Positions 53,562 through 64,000 of a DNA stretch of 64,000 nucleotides are shown piece after piece. Origin of the DNA: Zea mays (Eukaryota; Streptophyta; Magnoliopsida; Poales; Poaceae); contig NC_050102.1 of NCBI RefSeq assembly GCF_902167145.1, forward strand, positions 6,882,850 through 6,946,849, in the 5' to 3' direction. Positions within the stretch are counted from its first letter, which is position 1; the number at the start of each line of letters is the position of its first letter. Below the pieces are notes generated by a model that saw only the letters and a list, made by a program, of their open reading frames with translations, was not told the DNA's origin and made no database searches. Made by a program: the position numbers and the translations under genes.

Positions 53562-54505
53562 GGTGACGAGTGAGGTATCCGTATCCCGGAGGCGTAGGTG
53601 TCCCTCGGCTCGGTCGGCCTTGTCGCCCGAGGCTTCTCTTGCTTAGTTAAAGGAAACCCTCGGCTGCTCTGCGATGAGCCGAAGTCGGAGGCAGCGGTGT
53701 CAGCATGGACAGGGGCAGAGTTGGCTCGAAAAGAAGCTTCGTCGACCGGAGCCTGGCCGGGCCGTCCACTGGTGGGACTAACGCCGGAGTCGGGTTGCCG
53801 GGGCCATGAGCCGGGCTGATGTCCTCGGGGGATAGCTGGCTGAGGCTACGGAGCGGCCGGTCGAGTCGTCTGCTCGGGCCGGGTTCCTGGAGGAGGCCCT
53901 GGCGGCGATGGCCCAGGCGCGGTGCTGACGTCTTCCTTCGAGGTGGAGATCCTCCGACCGTGTTGCCGTCCGAGGCCGGGTCGGATTCCGCCAAAGGTGG
54001 AGTCGACGCCGAGGGTGTTGCTGCTCCCCTACCGATGTCTGATCCTGCAGGAACAGTTTATCTGTAATGTGTGTATGTTTTTTGCGGCCGCCGAGGCCCA
54101 AACATACCGTCATCGTGTTGTAAAGCTGCGTTTCTTTTCCCCTTGTTTCGAGTATCAGGACTTGTTATCGGTAGTAGAATTGTTTATCCGAGCGAGAGTT
54201 ACGAGAGTTACTTTTCACGGAAGGTGATGAGTGAGGTATCCGTATCCCGGAGGCGTAGGAGTCCCTCGGCTCGGTCGGCCTTGCCGCTTATGTGTACTCT
54301 TACTCGTCCGTAGGATTCTGTTATCGATATAGTCGAGAAGGCACGAAAAATCGTTTCGGCAGAAAAGTTTTCGAGCATTGAGACTTGTTCGGCTAGCGGA
54401 ATCGCTTATCCGAGCGTGAGTTACTTATCGCAGAAGGTGATGAGTGAGGTATCCGTATCCCGGAGGCGTAGGAGTCCCTCGGCTCGGTCGACCTTGCCTG
54501 CTTAC
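53562..54505. repeat. Three dispersed copies of a 60-70 bp motif (Huck-2 3' region)
   Basis: GTGAGGTATCCGTATCCC followed by CTCGGCTCGGTCG occurs near 53569, 54231 and 54445. Spacing and order match Huck-1 (22800-23740), so the arrangement predates the split of the two copies. Confidence 0.85.
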
Positions 54506-54729
54506 GTGTACTTCGTTGTTTTCAGGATCCCACTATCGAAGTAGTCGAAAAGCACAAAAAATGTTCTGGCAGAAAGACTTTTTCCGAGGAAAAATTTGAT
54601 GCAGAGGGGGTTCCCCTCTTCTAGCCCCCGAGGGAGGGTCGGGCTTTGCCGAGGCAAGGCTGACCCTTCCTTGATGGTTAGGCTTTATTTGTGCGTGTAA
54701 ACGAGGTATATGAACGACTTGAAAACATC

Positions 54730-56918
54730 TTAAGGGTAGAAGCGACGTAGCTGTCGGATGTTCCAAGCGTTGCTGTAGACCTCGCCTTGACTGTTGGCCA
54801 GCTTGTATGTTCCGGGCTTCAAAATCTTGGCGATGATGAACGGCCCTTCCCAGGGAGGCGTGAGCTTGTGGCGCCCTCGGGCGTCTTGTCGTAGCCGAAG
54901 CACCAAGTCGCCCACCTGGAGGTCTCGGGACCGAACCCCTCGGGCGTGGTAGCGTCGCAGGGACTGCTGATACCTTGCCGAGTGTAGTAAGGCCATGTCC
55001 TGAGCCTCTTCCAGCTGGTCCAGTGAGTCTTCTCGGCTGGTCCGGTTGCTTCGGTCGTCGTACGCCCTCGTCCTTGGGGATCCGTATTCTAAGTCTGTGG
55101 GCAAGATAGCCTCGGCCCCATAGACTAGAAAGAACGGCGTGAAGCCCGTGGCTCGGCTTGGCGTCGTTCTTAGACTCCAGACCACCGAGGGGAGTTCCTT
55201 CATCCATTGCCTGCCGAATTTGTTGAGGTCGTTGTAGATCCTTGGCTTGAGTCCTTGTAGAATCATGCCGTTGGCACGCTCTACCTGCCCATTCGTCATG
55301 GGGTGAGCTTCGGCGGCCTAGTCCACCCAGATGTGGTGGTCTTCGCAGAAGTCCAGGAACTTTCTACCAGTGAACTGGGTGCCGTTGTCGGTGATGATAG
55401 AGTTCGGGACCCCAAAGCGATGGATGATGTTGGTGAAGAATGCCACCGCCTGTTCGGACCTGATGCTGTTTAGGGGTCTGACCTCGATCCACTTGGAGAA
55501 TTTGTCGATGGCGACCAACAGGTGCGTGTAGCCCCCGGGTGCCTTCTGCAAGGGACCGACGAGGTCCAGACCCCACACAGCAAATGGCCAGGTGATGGGT
55601 ATTGTTTGCAAAGCCTGAGCGGGCAGGTGCGTCTGCCTTGCGTAGAATTGACACCCTTGGCAGGTGCGTACAATCCTAGTGGCGTCGGCCACCGCGGTTG
55701 GCCAGTAGAAACCCTGTCGGAAGGCGTTTCCAACAAGGGCTCGAGGCGCTGCGTGATGACCGCAAGCCCCCGAGTGTATTTCTTGCAATAGTTCCTGACC
55801 TTAGGCGATGGATATGCACCGCTGGAGGATGCCTGAGGGGCTGCGGTGGTAGAGCTCCTTTCCGTCACCCAGCAAGACGAACGACTTGGCGCGCCGCGCC
55901 AGTCGCCGAGCTTCAGCTCTGTCGAGGGGTAGCTCTCCTCGGTGGAGATATTGCAGGTACGTGGTCTGCCAGTTTCGATTAGGCGGGACCCCATTCCGCT
56001 CTTCTTCGACGTGCAGTGCCTCACCCTCGGGGGCCGAGGGTGCCTCGGGCAGGGCCGAGACCCTCTTGGGCTCGGACGTGTCGTCGGTCTTGACTGAGGG
56101 TTGATGTAGGTCTCGGGAGAAGAAGTCCGGAGGAACCGTTGTCCATCCCGAGGCTATCTTAGCCAGCTCATCCACAGTCTCGTTGTATCGTCGAGCGACG
56201 TGGTTGAGCTCGAGCCCGTAGAACTTGTCCTCCACGCGCCGAACCTCGTCGCAGTAGGCTTCCATCTTCGGGTCGCGACAATAGGAGTTCTTCATGACTT
56301 GGTCGATGACAAGCTGCGAATTGCCCCGAGCGTCGAGGCGCCGGACCCTAGCTCAATGGCGATGCGCAACCCGTTAACCAGAGCCTCGTACTCGGCCACG
56401 TTGTTGGACGCCGAGAAATGGAGGCGCAGCACGTAGCGGAGGTGCTTCCTGAGGGGCGAGATGAAGAGCAGGCCCGCACCCGCTCCTGTTTTCATCAACG
56501 ACCCGTCGAAAAACATGGTCCAGAGTTCCGGTTGGATCGGAGCTGCTGGAAGCTGGGTGTCGACCCATTCAGCCACAAAGTTCGCCAAGACTTGGGACTT
56601 TATGGCCTTCCGAGGAGCGAACGAGATTGTCTCGCCCATGATCTCCACCGCCCACTTTGCAATCCTACCTGAGGCCTCTCAGCACTGGATGATCTCTCCC
56701 AGGGGGAAGGATAACACCACAGTCACCGGATGAGACTCGAAGTAGTGTCGCAACTTTCACCGCGTCAGAATTACCGCGTACAGTAGCTTCTGAATTTGCG
56801 GGTAGCGGATTTTGGTCTCGAACAGTACCTCACTGATGAAGTAGACTGGCCTTTGGACGGGCAATGCGTGCCCTTCTTTTCGTCTCTCAACCACGATCGC
56901 GGCGCTGACCACCTGAGT
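54730..56918 (-). pseudogene. pol: Huck-2 Pol: end of RT region, RNase H, integrase (broken)
   Basis: From 56918 downwards the sequence encodes the degenerate first RNase H (RPVYFISEVLF), with TGA stops near 56761 and 56690. The second RNase H follows (from 56648, MFFDGSLMKTGAGAG, SNNVAEYEAL), with a one-base frameshift near 56345. The linker and integrase zinc region follow, broken by TAA near 55803. The integrase core (WGLDLVGP, ITDNGTQF) meets a TAG near 55317, where Huck-1 has Trp. The last piece (55299-54730) holds NGQVERAN and ends RRFYP. At the place of the Huck-1 TAG at 25892, Huck-2 has CAG, which shows the ancestral codon. Confidence 0.88.
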
Positions 56919-59900
56919 TGTCACACCCGGTTTTGGAAGGTAAACCGAATGCGAACCATGTACGTGCCAGGATCAGAAATTCACGTACACGGCGATTACA
57001 TAAATGACTCATCATAGCACAATGCTTCGAATAACAATAAAGAGTAAGTAATAATATAAAGACTAGAGTCATTTACATAATATAATCAAAGTACACAGAA
57101 TAGAAACGTAGCCAACGTAAATAAACCCACAACAGGCAGCTGACTGGGGGTGGTCGCTAGCCTAATCCTCGAACTCGTCGAAGTCCTGGAACTCCTGGAG
57201 ATCCGCCTCGACGCCTTCTTCTTTACTTGAGCATAGATTGCACCAAAGGCAACCTGGTGTTTTGTGAAAGCAAGGGTGAGTACACATCAACGTACTCAGC
57301 AAATGTCCTGTTTGGCTGAAGTGGACTAGCTTTATGTGGGGTTAAGGTCAAAGCAGATTGCTTTTAGTTGGTCAGGTATTTATTATTAGTGGAAACCAAG
57401 TTTTATCATATAACCAACCCGTGAACCATTTCCTCATCGAGGAAACCTCATTATCATCATCGAACCGAAATAATAAAAAGAATCATTGTATCTCGAACCA
57501 TCTGTATCTCTAATAAAAGAGGATCCCAAGGCCGCTCATAACCGTGAGCACGGCTGATATATCAGTTTCACTACCCTCTGCAGAGGTCGCACAATTTACC
57601 CATGAGTCGTGATTCCCTTTCTGCCCGGGGAGAGCTAATCCCCATTGATCACTTCCTAGGTGGTCCGGCAGGGTATCACTACGTAGCTGTTACAAAGATT
57701 CCCTAGAGGTCATAGCCGCCCGTTAGGTTTCTCCAGTTTGATAAACACAGTACCTCTCCCCGCAGGAGGGTGACTAACAAAAGCAAAACGAAAGAACCTC
57801 GGCACTCAGCCTCGGCAGAGCAAGCACTGTGCCTGGACCCCATTGACGGCACGACGGCGAAGCAACTACACCTCTAGTTCTTCTAATTAATTAGCTAAGG
57901 GCATCCCATTTCACCCTCATGGTTGCACTGTTATCCCGGGTGGTTTCTCAACGAACAGGTCCTTACGGAGAGGTACTCGGGAAACAGCCCGAGTCCCCTA
58001 AATGCCACAAGTATATCATCATATCCAGAATCAAATCATAGTATCATCATTGTATCTCATCATGTTCATTGATTAAAGTAAAGCGCTAGCATGTAGCTAA
58101 CCATAGTAACCCAAAAGGTAAATCAAGGACCAGGTAAATAGAAAGCTAGTAAATCCTTAGGTTGTTCATAGTATGCGAGGCAATGTATTATAAAGTAAAT
58201 GGGACATAATGGGACAGAGGACACTTGCCTTCACCAAACAGATGCTCAGGTTCTTCAACTTCATGGAACTCGAAGAGCTAGATCACAGGACCAGATCACT
58301 TGGTCGCCAACGCCTGATCGTCGATTCCTCGAAGCTTGGAAACGAACCGCGATCTAGTCGCAACGCGAAGCGAACATAAACAGGCACAAGCAAACAAACA
58401 TATATGCATAAGAACATTACATCATTCAAAGAAAAACATAATAAAACATGCAAAATGAAATAAAGCGCGTTGCTACAGTCACGCGAGGAAAAAGAAACGC
58501 GATAGCCGAAGCTACGGCCGAGAAGTTATAACGTTTACTCTACGCAAGTAGTAGTCAGGATATTTAATTCGATATTATAAAATATAAATTATAACTGCTA
58601 TGTAGATTTGATTAAATCTGCTACACTAACAGTTGTCAAATAAATAAGTAATATAATTAGCACGAGAGATTCTAAGCGAGGTGAATTTACGACGCGCAAA
58701 ACAGTACGACAATGTGCGGACGACGCGCGGACACGCGCGACATAGCACGCTGACGGCACACGAACAGTGCGCGCGACCAGCGCGAGTGACGTACGAATCA
58801 GCATGCGACTACGAGCGCATCACGCACGAACAACGCGCGGACAACACGTGAACGACGCACGAAGCAGCACGCCACCGCGCGCGGAATAGCACCCGCGACA
58901 AACAAGAATAGCTAAACAGGTGACACGTTCATACTAAACGAATGTTAAATAAATAGAAAGTAGTTAAATTAATATTAGCAATGTTAATATTTATTATAAG
59001 AGCCCAAGATAAACACTACACATTTAATCTGATTGGAATATTAATCTAATAAATATTAGTCGAGCAATCCTTAAGTTAGTTATCTAAAATATATGATATG
59101 ATGCATTAACATCGTTAACATGAGTGTTTATAAGCGACAAACTATTTATTATCACGCGTAGACGACGTGCGACACACGTGATCGTCACGCGACGACGCAC
59201 GCACATGACGTGTGATGACACGTGACACTGTACGAAACAACGCGCACGACAGCGCGCGAGTCAACGTGACTACACGCACGACATGCGCAGAACGATGCGC
59301 GAACGACGCGCGACGACTTGACACAGAACGACACAACATAAGAGAATTATTAAGTTACGTCGTGCTTATACTAAACAAATATTAATTATACCATTTAAGT
59401 TGGCATAATCACATTAACATGTATTTATAAAGTCGCAAATTAAGAGTATAGATTAGTTTTAATTGCAACGCTACTTTAATAATCATCGAATGAACAAGAG
59501 ATTAAATAATTAATTAAAATATGTGATATGACAAAATAATATTTTAACACGCAGATGACGTTATTATGGAGCTAGCGTAACTAGAACGGTATGAAACGTA
59601 TTTATAACACAACATATATTGAATAAATAACAAATCACGGCTTTACAGCGACGTGGCGTGATTCTATTGATTGGGAACTTGTCACACGATGGGCCACACG
59701 AGGAGCTACCACAGGACATCCTGGATCCATTATGAGGGGTGGTTGTTTCATGCAGGAAATAGTGGAGGCTATGACTCACGCCATGCTTGTGGGGCCCAGG
59801 CAATTCCATGCGTGAGACGCGCGCACACTGCACAACCGTGGTCGCATGGGGGCATGCAGTGGGGTGGTTTTCTCTCTCTTCTCCAATGAAACCGCACGCA

Positions 59901-60915
59901 CGACATCTGCTCGTCCGCTCCTTTTCACGAACGCAGGGAAGAGAAAACCGCCATAGCACTATAGCAGCAGGGACCTTGGTTGAAGGAGCTAGCCGCGCAA
60001 GGGGTGCAGGGATGGCCGGTCGGCTACGATGCTGCGCAGAGGCTGAAGGCGAGCAGGCCAAAGGCGAGCTCCGCCATGGCTGCGCACAGCACGAAGAGGA
60101 TAGACCATGATGAGAGGGGTGCAAGATGAAACCATCGCTCACCTCAGCGGATACGGCGAGTGCGCGAACGACGACGTCTCCAGCAGATCGCAGCGCAGAC
60201 GTTCGGGTCCGGCGACATTGGCACTATGGACGTGTTGAGGCGAGGAACCTAGACGTGACGGCGAGGCACGCGTCGCGGTGGATAGCGATTGCGCGAGGGC
60301 AAGAACGGACACGGTTGCTGCGTTTGTGCAAGGGAGAGGGGTGAGCGGGGCCGGCACTCAAATGTGCGTCTGGGGCAGGGGGTTTGCCTAAGAAGCTACG
60401 ACGTGGGGGACGCGGTGCATGCTGGGAGCGAGTGGCGCGGCGGCTGGGCCTAGGGCGCGCGGGGGAACAGGTCACGCTGGGCCAGCACGAGAGCGCTGCT
60501 GGTCGTGCGAGGTGGTTGGGCCGAGGAGGGCACGTGTGCCGAGGGTGATGGTGCAACGGCGCAGGCTAGGAGCCGGGCCGTGAGTAGGCTGAAAGGGGGA
60601 AAGGGGCTGCTTCTCTTTTTCTATTTCTTTTTATTTTCTTCTTCTTTACTTTATCTATTTCTCTTAAAACTCATGCATAACTCAAACTAAATGAATGCAC
60701 ATCAAGTTAATTCACCAAACAAAAATAGGTATGCTCCAGCATGATGCAACAATCATAGCTCTCCTAGGGATCTATTCCACTAAGTTTGATATTTATATAA
60801 CACAAACTAACTCTCCATTATTAAAAAAAAGAAAAGCAAGTAAAGGAGAAGGTAACACCTGAATTTGGTGGATATTAGAAAAGAAATTTTATACCCCCAA
60901 ATTCAAGGTGTTACA
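56919..60915 (-). repeat. 3' LTR of element D
   Basis: It runs from TGTCACACCCGG to GGTGTTACA on plus. It has four zones: the shared cassette (57260-57960, reverse of the A and B version), an AT-rich zone with two CpG-dense blocks (58685-59335), a GC-rich zone (59640-60560) where the promoter probably lies, and an AT-rich end. A 192-residue minus frame at 59564-60142 resembles nothing I know and is not called a gene. Confidence 0.88.
58685..59335. repeat. Two CpG-dense repeat blocks in LTR D
   Basis: Blocks at about 58685-58915 and 59150-59335 consist of short CGACGCGCG and ACACGTGA-like words at very high CpG density, set in AT-rich DNA. The AT-rich stretch after each block is also related (CATACTAAACGAATGTTAAAT near 58931, TATACTAAACAAATATTAAT near 59367), so the unit is about 440 bp, duplicated. 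Confidence 0.75.
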
Positions 60916-61250
60916 AATCTAACCCCCTAAACAGAATCTCACCCTCGAGATTCAAGGAGGGTCTAGCAAGAAAAAGAGGTTGGTTCATTAGTCTTCCATA
61001 ACTTCTTATAACTCAACTTTGACTCTGGCTACTTTAACTTGCGGACTGGTTGCTTTGACCTTCAGATGCTTGAGACCGATTGATTCAATTCTTGAGGATC
61101 TATGGACCTGTGGGTTAGGACCCACACACGCTTTCGATGCGCCACTTCAACCTTGTTGGTTGATGTTGATCACATTGTCTTCATTGGGGTTAGCGGCTAA
61201 CCCCCTAAACAGAAGCGTTGATATGCACTTAGTGAAGATGCTGCCGACTC
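60916..61250 (-). promoter_or_regulatory. Polypurine tract and 3' non-coding region of element D
   Basis: The minus strand reads TTTAGGGGGTTAGATT directly before the LTR, after CTCGAGGGTGAGATTCTG. This is the same PPT layout as in A and B. No gene follows. Confidence 0.83.
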
Positions 61251-61599
61251 TGATCTTGACTAATTAAGAGAGGTTGGAGAATGCCAACTGGACAGGTGCA
61301 AGAGGGAAGGGTATAGATAGAAAAGGTAAGCACAAATGGATTAAAGAGAGTAGGGGAGAGAACCCAATTACCTAATTATATGGCACTCACCTGGTAAATT
61401 GATGTCATTGCGGACCAAGGGTCACAACACATCAACACTCAGCACAAAGAAGCAAATCAGTCATAACACAAGGACAAACAACACAAGCATACAACAACAC
61501 AGATCTCGTTGCTACACGTTAATGTTAACTAGATGGTGGTCTTTCCTTACCAAGGGGAAACTACTCTAAGGCCATCGAAAGGATAGGGGAATGATAAGA

Positions 61600-63130
61600 C
61601 ATGCAGGATAGGGGCATGAGCATGATAAAGGATGAAGCTAAAGCATTGTAACCAGCAAGGGAGAGAATGCAACAAAGGTTAGGATAGGTAAAACATCATT
61701 CTCAAATCGAGATGGGAAAGATGATATTTCAAAAGGTAGGCATAGGATAAGCATCATAAAAAGATCTAGAGATTACAAAGGTAAGCGAGGTAACAGGCAA
61801 AAGCTCACCAAAATATTGAGTTAAGGCAAGACTTGCAACGCGACAGAGGAAAAAGGGAACGAACAAGAGCGAGATGGGTAAGACATCACTCTTGAAATGA
61901 AATGGGAGAGGAGACTTTAAAATGCAGGTGCAAGATAAGCATCATGGTAAAGATCAAGGGATGATAAGGGTTAAGGTGATAACAGACAAACACAATCAAG
62001 GATGTATTTTAGACAAAACTTGCAAGGCGTCGAAGAAGGGGGTGCAATCAATGGTGAAGTGGGTGAGGCATTACCCTCGAACAGGGACGGAAAAGAGGAG
62101 ACTTTAAAAGGTAGGTTCAAAGTAAGCATGAGGGTAAGGGTACGGTATGGATATTACAAGGGTTAAAGGTGATAACGGACAAAAATGTAAGAGAGAAGGT
62201 AAATGGGCATAAGAACAAAGGATATAAGTACCACAAAGGATGGAGTTAAGACAAAACCTGCAATTAGAAAAGAAGAGGGTACGTCCAAGGACCAGATAGG
62301 TAAACTGCCACTCTTAAATTGAGGTGGAAGAGAGGAGATTTTTTTTAAAGAGCAGGAATAAAGATGAGTGTCAACGCAAGATCGAGGATGACAAGGTGAT
62401 AGCGATAGCAAATAAAAACACATCAAAGGATGGAATTAAGACAAAATTTGTAAGGCAACAAGGAGTGAAAAGAAATCGAGGGAGAGATAGGTAACTCGCA
62501 ACTCTCAAACTGGGTTAAAAAAAGGGAAGGCTTTTAAAGGATAAGTTCAAGGTAAGCATTTAGGTAAAGATATAGATATTACAAGGGTTAAAGGCGATAA
62601 CGGACAAGGGTGTAAGGGAAGAGGTGAAAGTGCAGGGGAACCAAGGGTACGAGTACAATACAGAATGAAGCTAAGGGAACCAAGGGTACGAGTACAATAA
62701 AGAATGAAGCTAAGGCCAGGCTGGCACGTGGCAAATGTGAGGTTACGACCAAAAGGCGGGATAAGTAGAATACCACTCTCAAAATGAGATGGGAGGTTGG
62801 AGATTTTAGATAACAGACATAATATAATCACAAGGTAGGATAGAGTGATGAGAAGGGTAAAGGAGACGACAAACAAAGCACAACAAATGATAGAGTTAAA
62901 ACTCGCAGGTGACAAAGAAGAGGATACGACCAAGGGAAAAGTAGGTACAGTACAATGCTCAGATTGAGATGGAAAAGATGATATTTTTAAAGGCTAGTAT
63001 AAGATAAACCTCAAGGTAAGATATAGAGGAGTTAAGGATAAAGGTGGTAATGATGAAAAACATAATCCATGGACAAAGTCAAGGCAAGACTCACGAAATG
63101 GCAAGGTGGAGAAAACAATCAAGGATAAGA
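61600..63130. repeat. Degenerate purine-rich tandem array inside element D
   Basis: A word resembling GAGACTTTAAAAGGTAGGTT followed by AAGATAAGCATCA and GATATTACAAGGGTTAAAGG recurs near 61720, 61912, 62096, 62334, 62524, 62793 and 62970, a spacing of about 175-270 bp. CAAGGATG(G)A.TTAAGACAAAACTTGCAAG-like words lie between them. The plus strand is strongly purine-rich. No frame is conserved from unit to unit. Confidence 0.75.
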
Positions 63131-63239
63131 TAAGTGAGGTTCTGACAGAAGAGTTGAAGTAAAAATTCATTACCGAAGGAAGTTACAAGGAACTAACGAG
63201 ATCACCAAGGATGTGCAAAATAAAATGACCGCTCATGGA

Positions 63240-63620
63240 TCATTAAGAAGCAAGGGTGGTCAAGGGCATGTTAACTGAAATGTCTTAAACAAACATGGGG
63301 TATGAAGATAAGCATACATGAAAAATATAAGAGTATGCAAGATTCCAAGGATACAAGCATGCTAAGACCAAGGGAATAGAAATTGTTGTCAGATAACGAC
63401 TTAACACAGAATAGGAAAGGATCTCAAAAGACAGAAAGATCATGGCCATATAAACTGAAATGTTTAAATAGGCAATAAAGTTTTCAGAGGTAAGTATTTG
63501 AAACAAGAATATTGAAGAATCTAGGGGTACAAGCATGTCAATACCAAGGGAATAGGGATGGTCAAATGGTAGCAATTTAATAATGGAAGAGAAAACAATC
63601 CCAGAAGACAAGATGGTTAG
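63240..63620. repeat. Second tandem repeat inside element D, two units of about 190 bp
   Basis: Both units contain TAAACTGAAATGT or TTAACTGAAATGT, ATACAAGCATG or GTACAAGCATG, and ACCAAGGGAATAG. They start near 63264 and 63450. No known coding content is seen. Confidence 0.72.
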
Positions 63621-63857
63621 GGACATCTACAAAGATGTCGCAAGCACAAGAGTGAGATCAGATCTAATAGATTAAGAAAAGTATAGATCATACTAGAATA
63701 AAATACTTTTGGCAAGGTGGCATATAGAAGCATAGCATAGAATTAGTCGAGGTGACTAATATTTTGAAGCAGCATCAAGGATGAGGTGAAGTAATAATCA
63801 ATAAGTCCGTAAAACGGCCAATGCTACTCTAGGCTAGCGGTCCTACAGTCAGCACGA

Positions 63858-63868
63858 CTTTGATACCA
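63858..63868 (-). promoter_or_regulatory. Primer binding site of element D
   Basis: The minus strand reads TGGTATCAAAG four bases inside the 5' LTR. It matches the tRNA-iMet complement with one change (A for G), like the sites of A and B. Confidence 0.82.
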
Positions 63869-63872
63869 CTTA

Positions 63873-64000
63873 TGTCACACCCGGTTTTGGAAGGTAAACC
63901 GAATGCGAACCATGTACGTGCCAGGATCAGAAATTCACGTACACGGCGATTACATAAATGACTCATCATAGCACAATGCTTCGAATAACAATAAAGAGTA
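63873..64000 (-). repeat. 5' LTR of element D, first 128 bases in the window
   Basis: It is base-for-base identical to 56919-57046. The LTR should continue about 3.87 kb past the window. Confidence 0.92.

Larger units (their letters stand above)
48957..56918 (-). mobile_element. Huck-2: second Huck-type element, 3' part only, decayed
   Basis: A minus-strand element with 3' LTR (48957-50570), a long 3' region with antisense ORF and repeats, and integrase, RNase H and the end of the RT region (54730-56918). Element D interrupts it at 56918, so RT, gag and the 5' LTR lie right of the window. It has more stops and frameshifts than Huck-1. Its LTR repeat has a 54-bp unit in place of 57 bp, so it belongs to another Huck subgroup. 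Confidence 0.9.
56919..64000 (-). mobile_element. Non-autonomous gypsy element D, very young, right end outside
   Basis: A minus-strand element: 3' LTR (56919-60915, 3997 bp), PPT, a 2957-bp internal region without gag or pol (60916-63872), PBS (63858-63868) and the first 128 bases of the 5' LTR (63873-64000). Those 128 bases are identical to 56919-57046, so the insertion is recent. TGAGT (56914-56918) should be its target duplication; the matching uninterrupted site in Huck-1 (near 26120) reads TGAGTGGTAG. LTR parts are homologous to LTRs A and B. The interior is a repeat array, so all proteins must come from elsewhere. Confidence 0.88.

Noticed and set aside
59564..60142. 192-residue minus-strand frame in LTR D
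   Set aside because: It lies in a GC-rich part of the LTR, resembles no family I know, and has low-complexity composition. It may be part of an LTR transcript leader but cannot be supported as a gene.
62547..62933. Hydrophobic minus-strand frames in the interior of D (also 62163-62426 and 63285-63626)
   Set aside because: The plus strand is purine-rich, so the minus strand codes for Ser, Leu, Phe and Ile by composition. Frames are not kept between repeat units.

Overview
The window is a stretch of grass heterochromatin, almost certainly maize (Zea mays) or a close Zea relative. It is built entirely of nested LTR retrotransposons, and I see no cellular protein gene, tRNA, rRNA or CRISPR array. 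The organism call rests on Ji/Opie-type Ty1/copia Sireviruses (TGAAAGGG LTR ends, CACCGGACNGTCCGGTG inverted repeats in the LTR, repeated polypurine tracts), Huck-type Ty3/gypsy elements of the Tat lineage (LTR read on its own strand from TGTCGGGGACCATAATTAGG, dual RNase H), and the Russian-doll layout typical of maize intergenic DNA.

Layout: (1) 1-15817 is a decayed plus-strand Ji-like Sirevirus whose left end lies outside the window. Its integrase region is split by (2) 2146-11671, a young and structurally complete minus-strand Opie-like Sirevirus with 5-bp target duplication GTAAC. The Ji-like element ends inside (3) LTR A (15818-17933) of plus-strand gypsy element A, whose internal region (17934-18071 and 32093-34082) keeps only a broken gag. 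That internal region is split by (4) 18072-32092, a minus-strand Huck element (Huck-1) with gag-protease, RT, RNase H and integrase still recognisable. The 3' LTR of A (34083-34549) is cut by (5) a related plus-strand element B: LTR 34550-38444, internal 38445-48476, start of the second LTR 48477-48956. Inside B sits (6) 39005-46442, a minus-strand Tat-like deletion derivative with target duplication ATCAA. The second LTR of B is cut by (7) a second minus-strand Huck copy (Huck-2, 48957-56918). Huck-2 is cut in its RT/RNase H region by (8) a minus-strand non-autonomous gypsy element D (56919-64000, right end outside). Nesting depth reaches four: A, B, Huck-2, D.

How the parts work: in each autonomous-type element the LTR gives the promoter and 3' processing signals, the PBS primes minus-strand DNA synthesis from a tRNA, gag forms the particle, and pol supplies protease, reverse transcriptase, RNase H and integrase. 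Only the Opie-like element keeps long open gag and pol frames. Huck-1 has two in-frame stops and a deletion. A, B, D and the 39005-46442 element lack most or all of pol and would need enzymes in trans.

The most notable unexplained signals are: a conserved ORF antisense to three Tat-lineage elements, with a TATA-like motif at constant spacing; a degenerate purine-rich tandem array filling the interior of element D; two CpG-dense blocks in the LTR of D; and length-variable tandem repeats in the Huck LTRs. All counts and alignments were made by eye.
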